Source of the DNA: Glaciozyma antarctica PI12
Lineage: Eukaryota > Basidiomycota > Microbotryomycetes > Kriegeriales > Camptobasidiaceae
DNA length: 64,000 bases
Reading direction: 5' to 3'
Assembly: GCA_002917775.1 (NCBI GenBank)
Contig: KZ627154.1
Coordinates: 93,642 to 157,641 of the forward strand
Position numbers and translations under genes: made by a program. Under the pieces are notes generated by a model. The model searched no databases, had not been told where the DNA came from, and saw only the letters and a list, made by a program, of their open reading frames with translations. The first letter of the stretch is position 1; every line of letters starts with the position of its first letter. This document shows positions 63,497 through 64,000 of the stretch, one piece after another.

Positions 63497-64000
63497 TCAA
63501 CGTCGCTCCTCAACGCTCGTCGAGCTCGACGCCTTCAGAACGGTATAATCCTGCACCACACCGTCAGCTTCTCAGCTTCTCTCGTAATCCCAGCGCGACT
63601 CACCTTCCTCGCTCCCTCTCTCGCCTCGTTCGGCAACGCCAACCTCTCCCGATAGCTCCTCAACCAATTCTTGTCCTCCCTCGCCGCCCAAACGCTCTCC
63701 CTCACCTCCTCCTTCGTCACCTTCTCCAGCTCGTACGGCACGAACCTAGCCGTCGCGGTCCCGTTCCCCTGGCCTAGAAAGACCACCATCGTGCGGAAGC
63801 CGTCCCCTCCTAGCCCATGGAAGCGCCGTAGCCCCTCTTGCGACCACGTCTCCGACAGCGGGACTACAGCTCCATCCACGACTTGCGTCTGCTTGCTCCC
63901 CATCAACAGGTCGAGGAGAGAGGAGAGCTTGGGGAGCTCCATCACGTCCACGTCTTCAATCTTCCAGGAGAGGAGAGGGGAGGGGTTGGTCGAGTCCCAT
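63497..64000 (-). CDS. Unknown protein, C-terminal part (runs off the window)
   Basis: A continuous frame enters from the right edge as WDSTNPSPLLSWKIEDVDVM and reads ELPKLSSLLDLLMGSKQTQV, SETWSQEGLRRFHGLGGDGF, RTMVVFLGQGNGTATARFVP, YELEKVTKEEVRESVWAARE and NWLRSYRERLALPNEAREGA. An intron with donor GTGAGT, branch GCTGAC and acceptor CAG follows, then a last exon DYTVLKASSSTSVEERR with a stop at 63497. The frame at the right edge has no break, so the start lies outside the window. The middle looks like a mixed alpha/beta domain. I cannot assign a family. Confidence 0.7.

Overview
The window is nuclear DNA of a GC-rich basidiomycete yeast. It most resembles a red yeast of the Microbotryomycetes/Sporidiobolales (Rhodotorula or Rhodosporidium type), judged by coding style and intron style. 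Genes are dense and lie on both strands. Almost all carry short introns of about 45-65 nt with donors such as GTGCGT, GTACGT or GTGAGT, a GCTGAC/GCTAAC-like branch point and a CAG acceptor. I rebuilt exons by hand from frame continuity, splice signals and family motifs. In the genes where I summed all exon lengths the total came out divisible by three, except where a one-base break is flagged.

Layout. 1-370: start of eIF2B gamma (minus). 1190-3098: PAS-kinase-like Ser/Thr kinase (minus). 3099-5510: non-coding, with a ~300-bp tandem duplication. 5511-7063: Rkm4/SETD6 lysine methyltransferase (minus). 7948-8297: doubtful small gene. 8784-11381: NCS1 nucleobase-type transporter with 18 exons. 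12009-14686: Ser/Pro-rich conserved protein. 14832-15605: peroxisomal SCP2 protein ending in SKL. 15959-17784: SSL1 of TFIIH (minus), divergent from TAN1 (17864-19218). 19354-23077: two related Zn2Cys6 regulators (minus). 24126-25971: RAI1 (minus), divergent from SYF1 (26086-29591). 30504-33972: VTC4 (minus). 34306-35567: unknown gene. 36356-37596: short-chain dehydrogenase. 37917-39291: Sis1-type J protein. 39873-42599: Trs65-like TRAPP subunit. 43289-44003: remnant of an MFS transporter. 44039-47310: large Zn2Cys6 regulator. 47830-49934: cytochrome P450. 50336-55813: two tandem F-box genes. 56084-57731: quinone oxidoreductase. 58568-59359: membrane-anchored small protein. 60131-62712: CDS1 phosphatidate cytidylyltransferase. 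63497-64000: partial unknown gene.

Most of the window is housekeeping: RNA processing (SYF1, RAI1, TAN1), transcription and repair (SSL1), translation (eIF2B gamma, Rkm4), lipid and polyphosphate metabolism (CDS1, SCP2, VTC4), chaperone and trafficking. The segment from about 43.3 to 55.8 kb looks accessory: truncated transporter, regulator, P450, then a tandem F-box pair of which one member carries an in-frame stop.

Unusual features are GC-AG introns in several genes, two start codons split by introns, very short divergent promoters, an 11-nt exon, and a set of one-base frame breaks in G/C runs that may be sequence errors. I found no rRNA or tRNA gene, CRISPR array, intact transposon or virus-like element. 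I do not see a clearly new multi-gene system.
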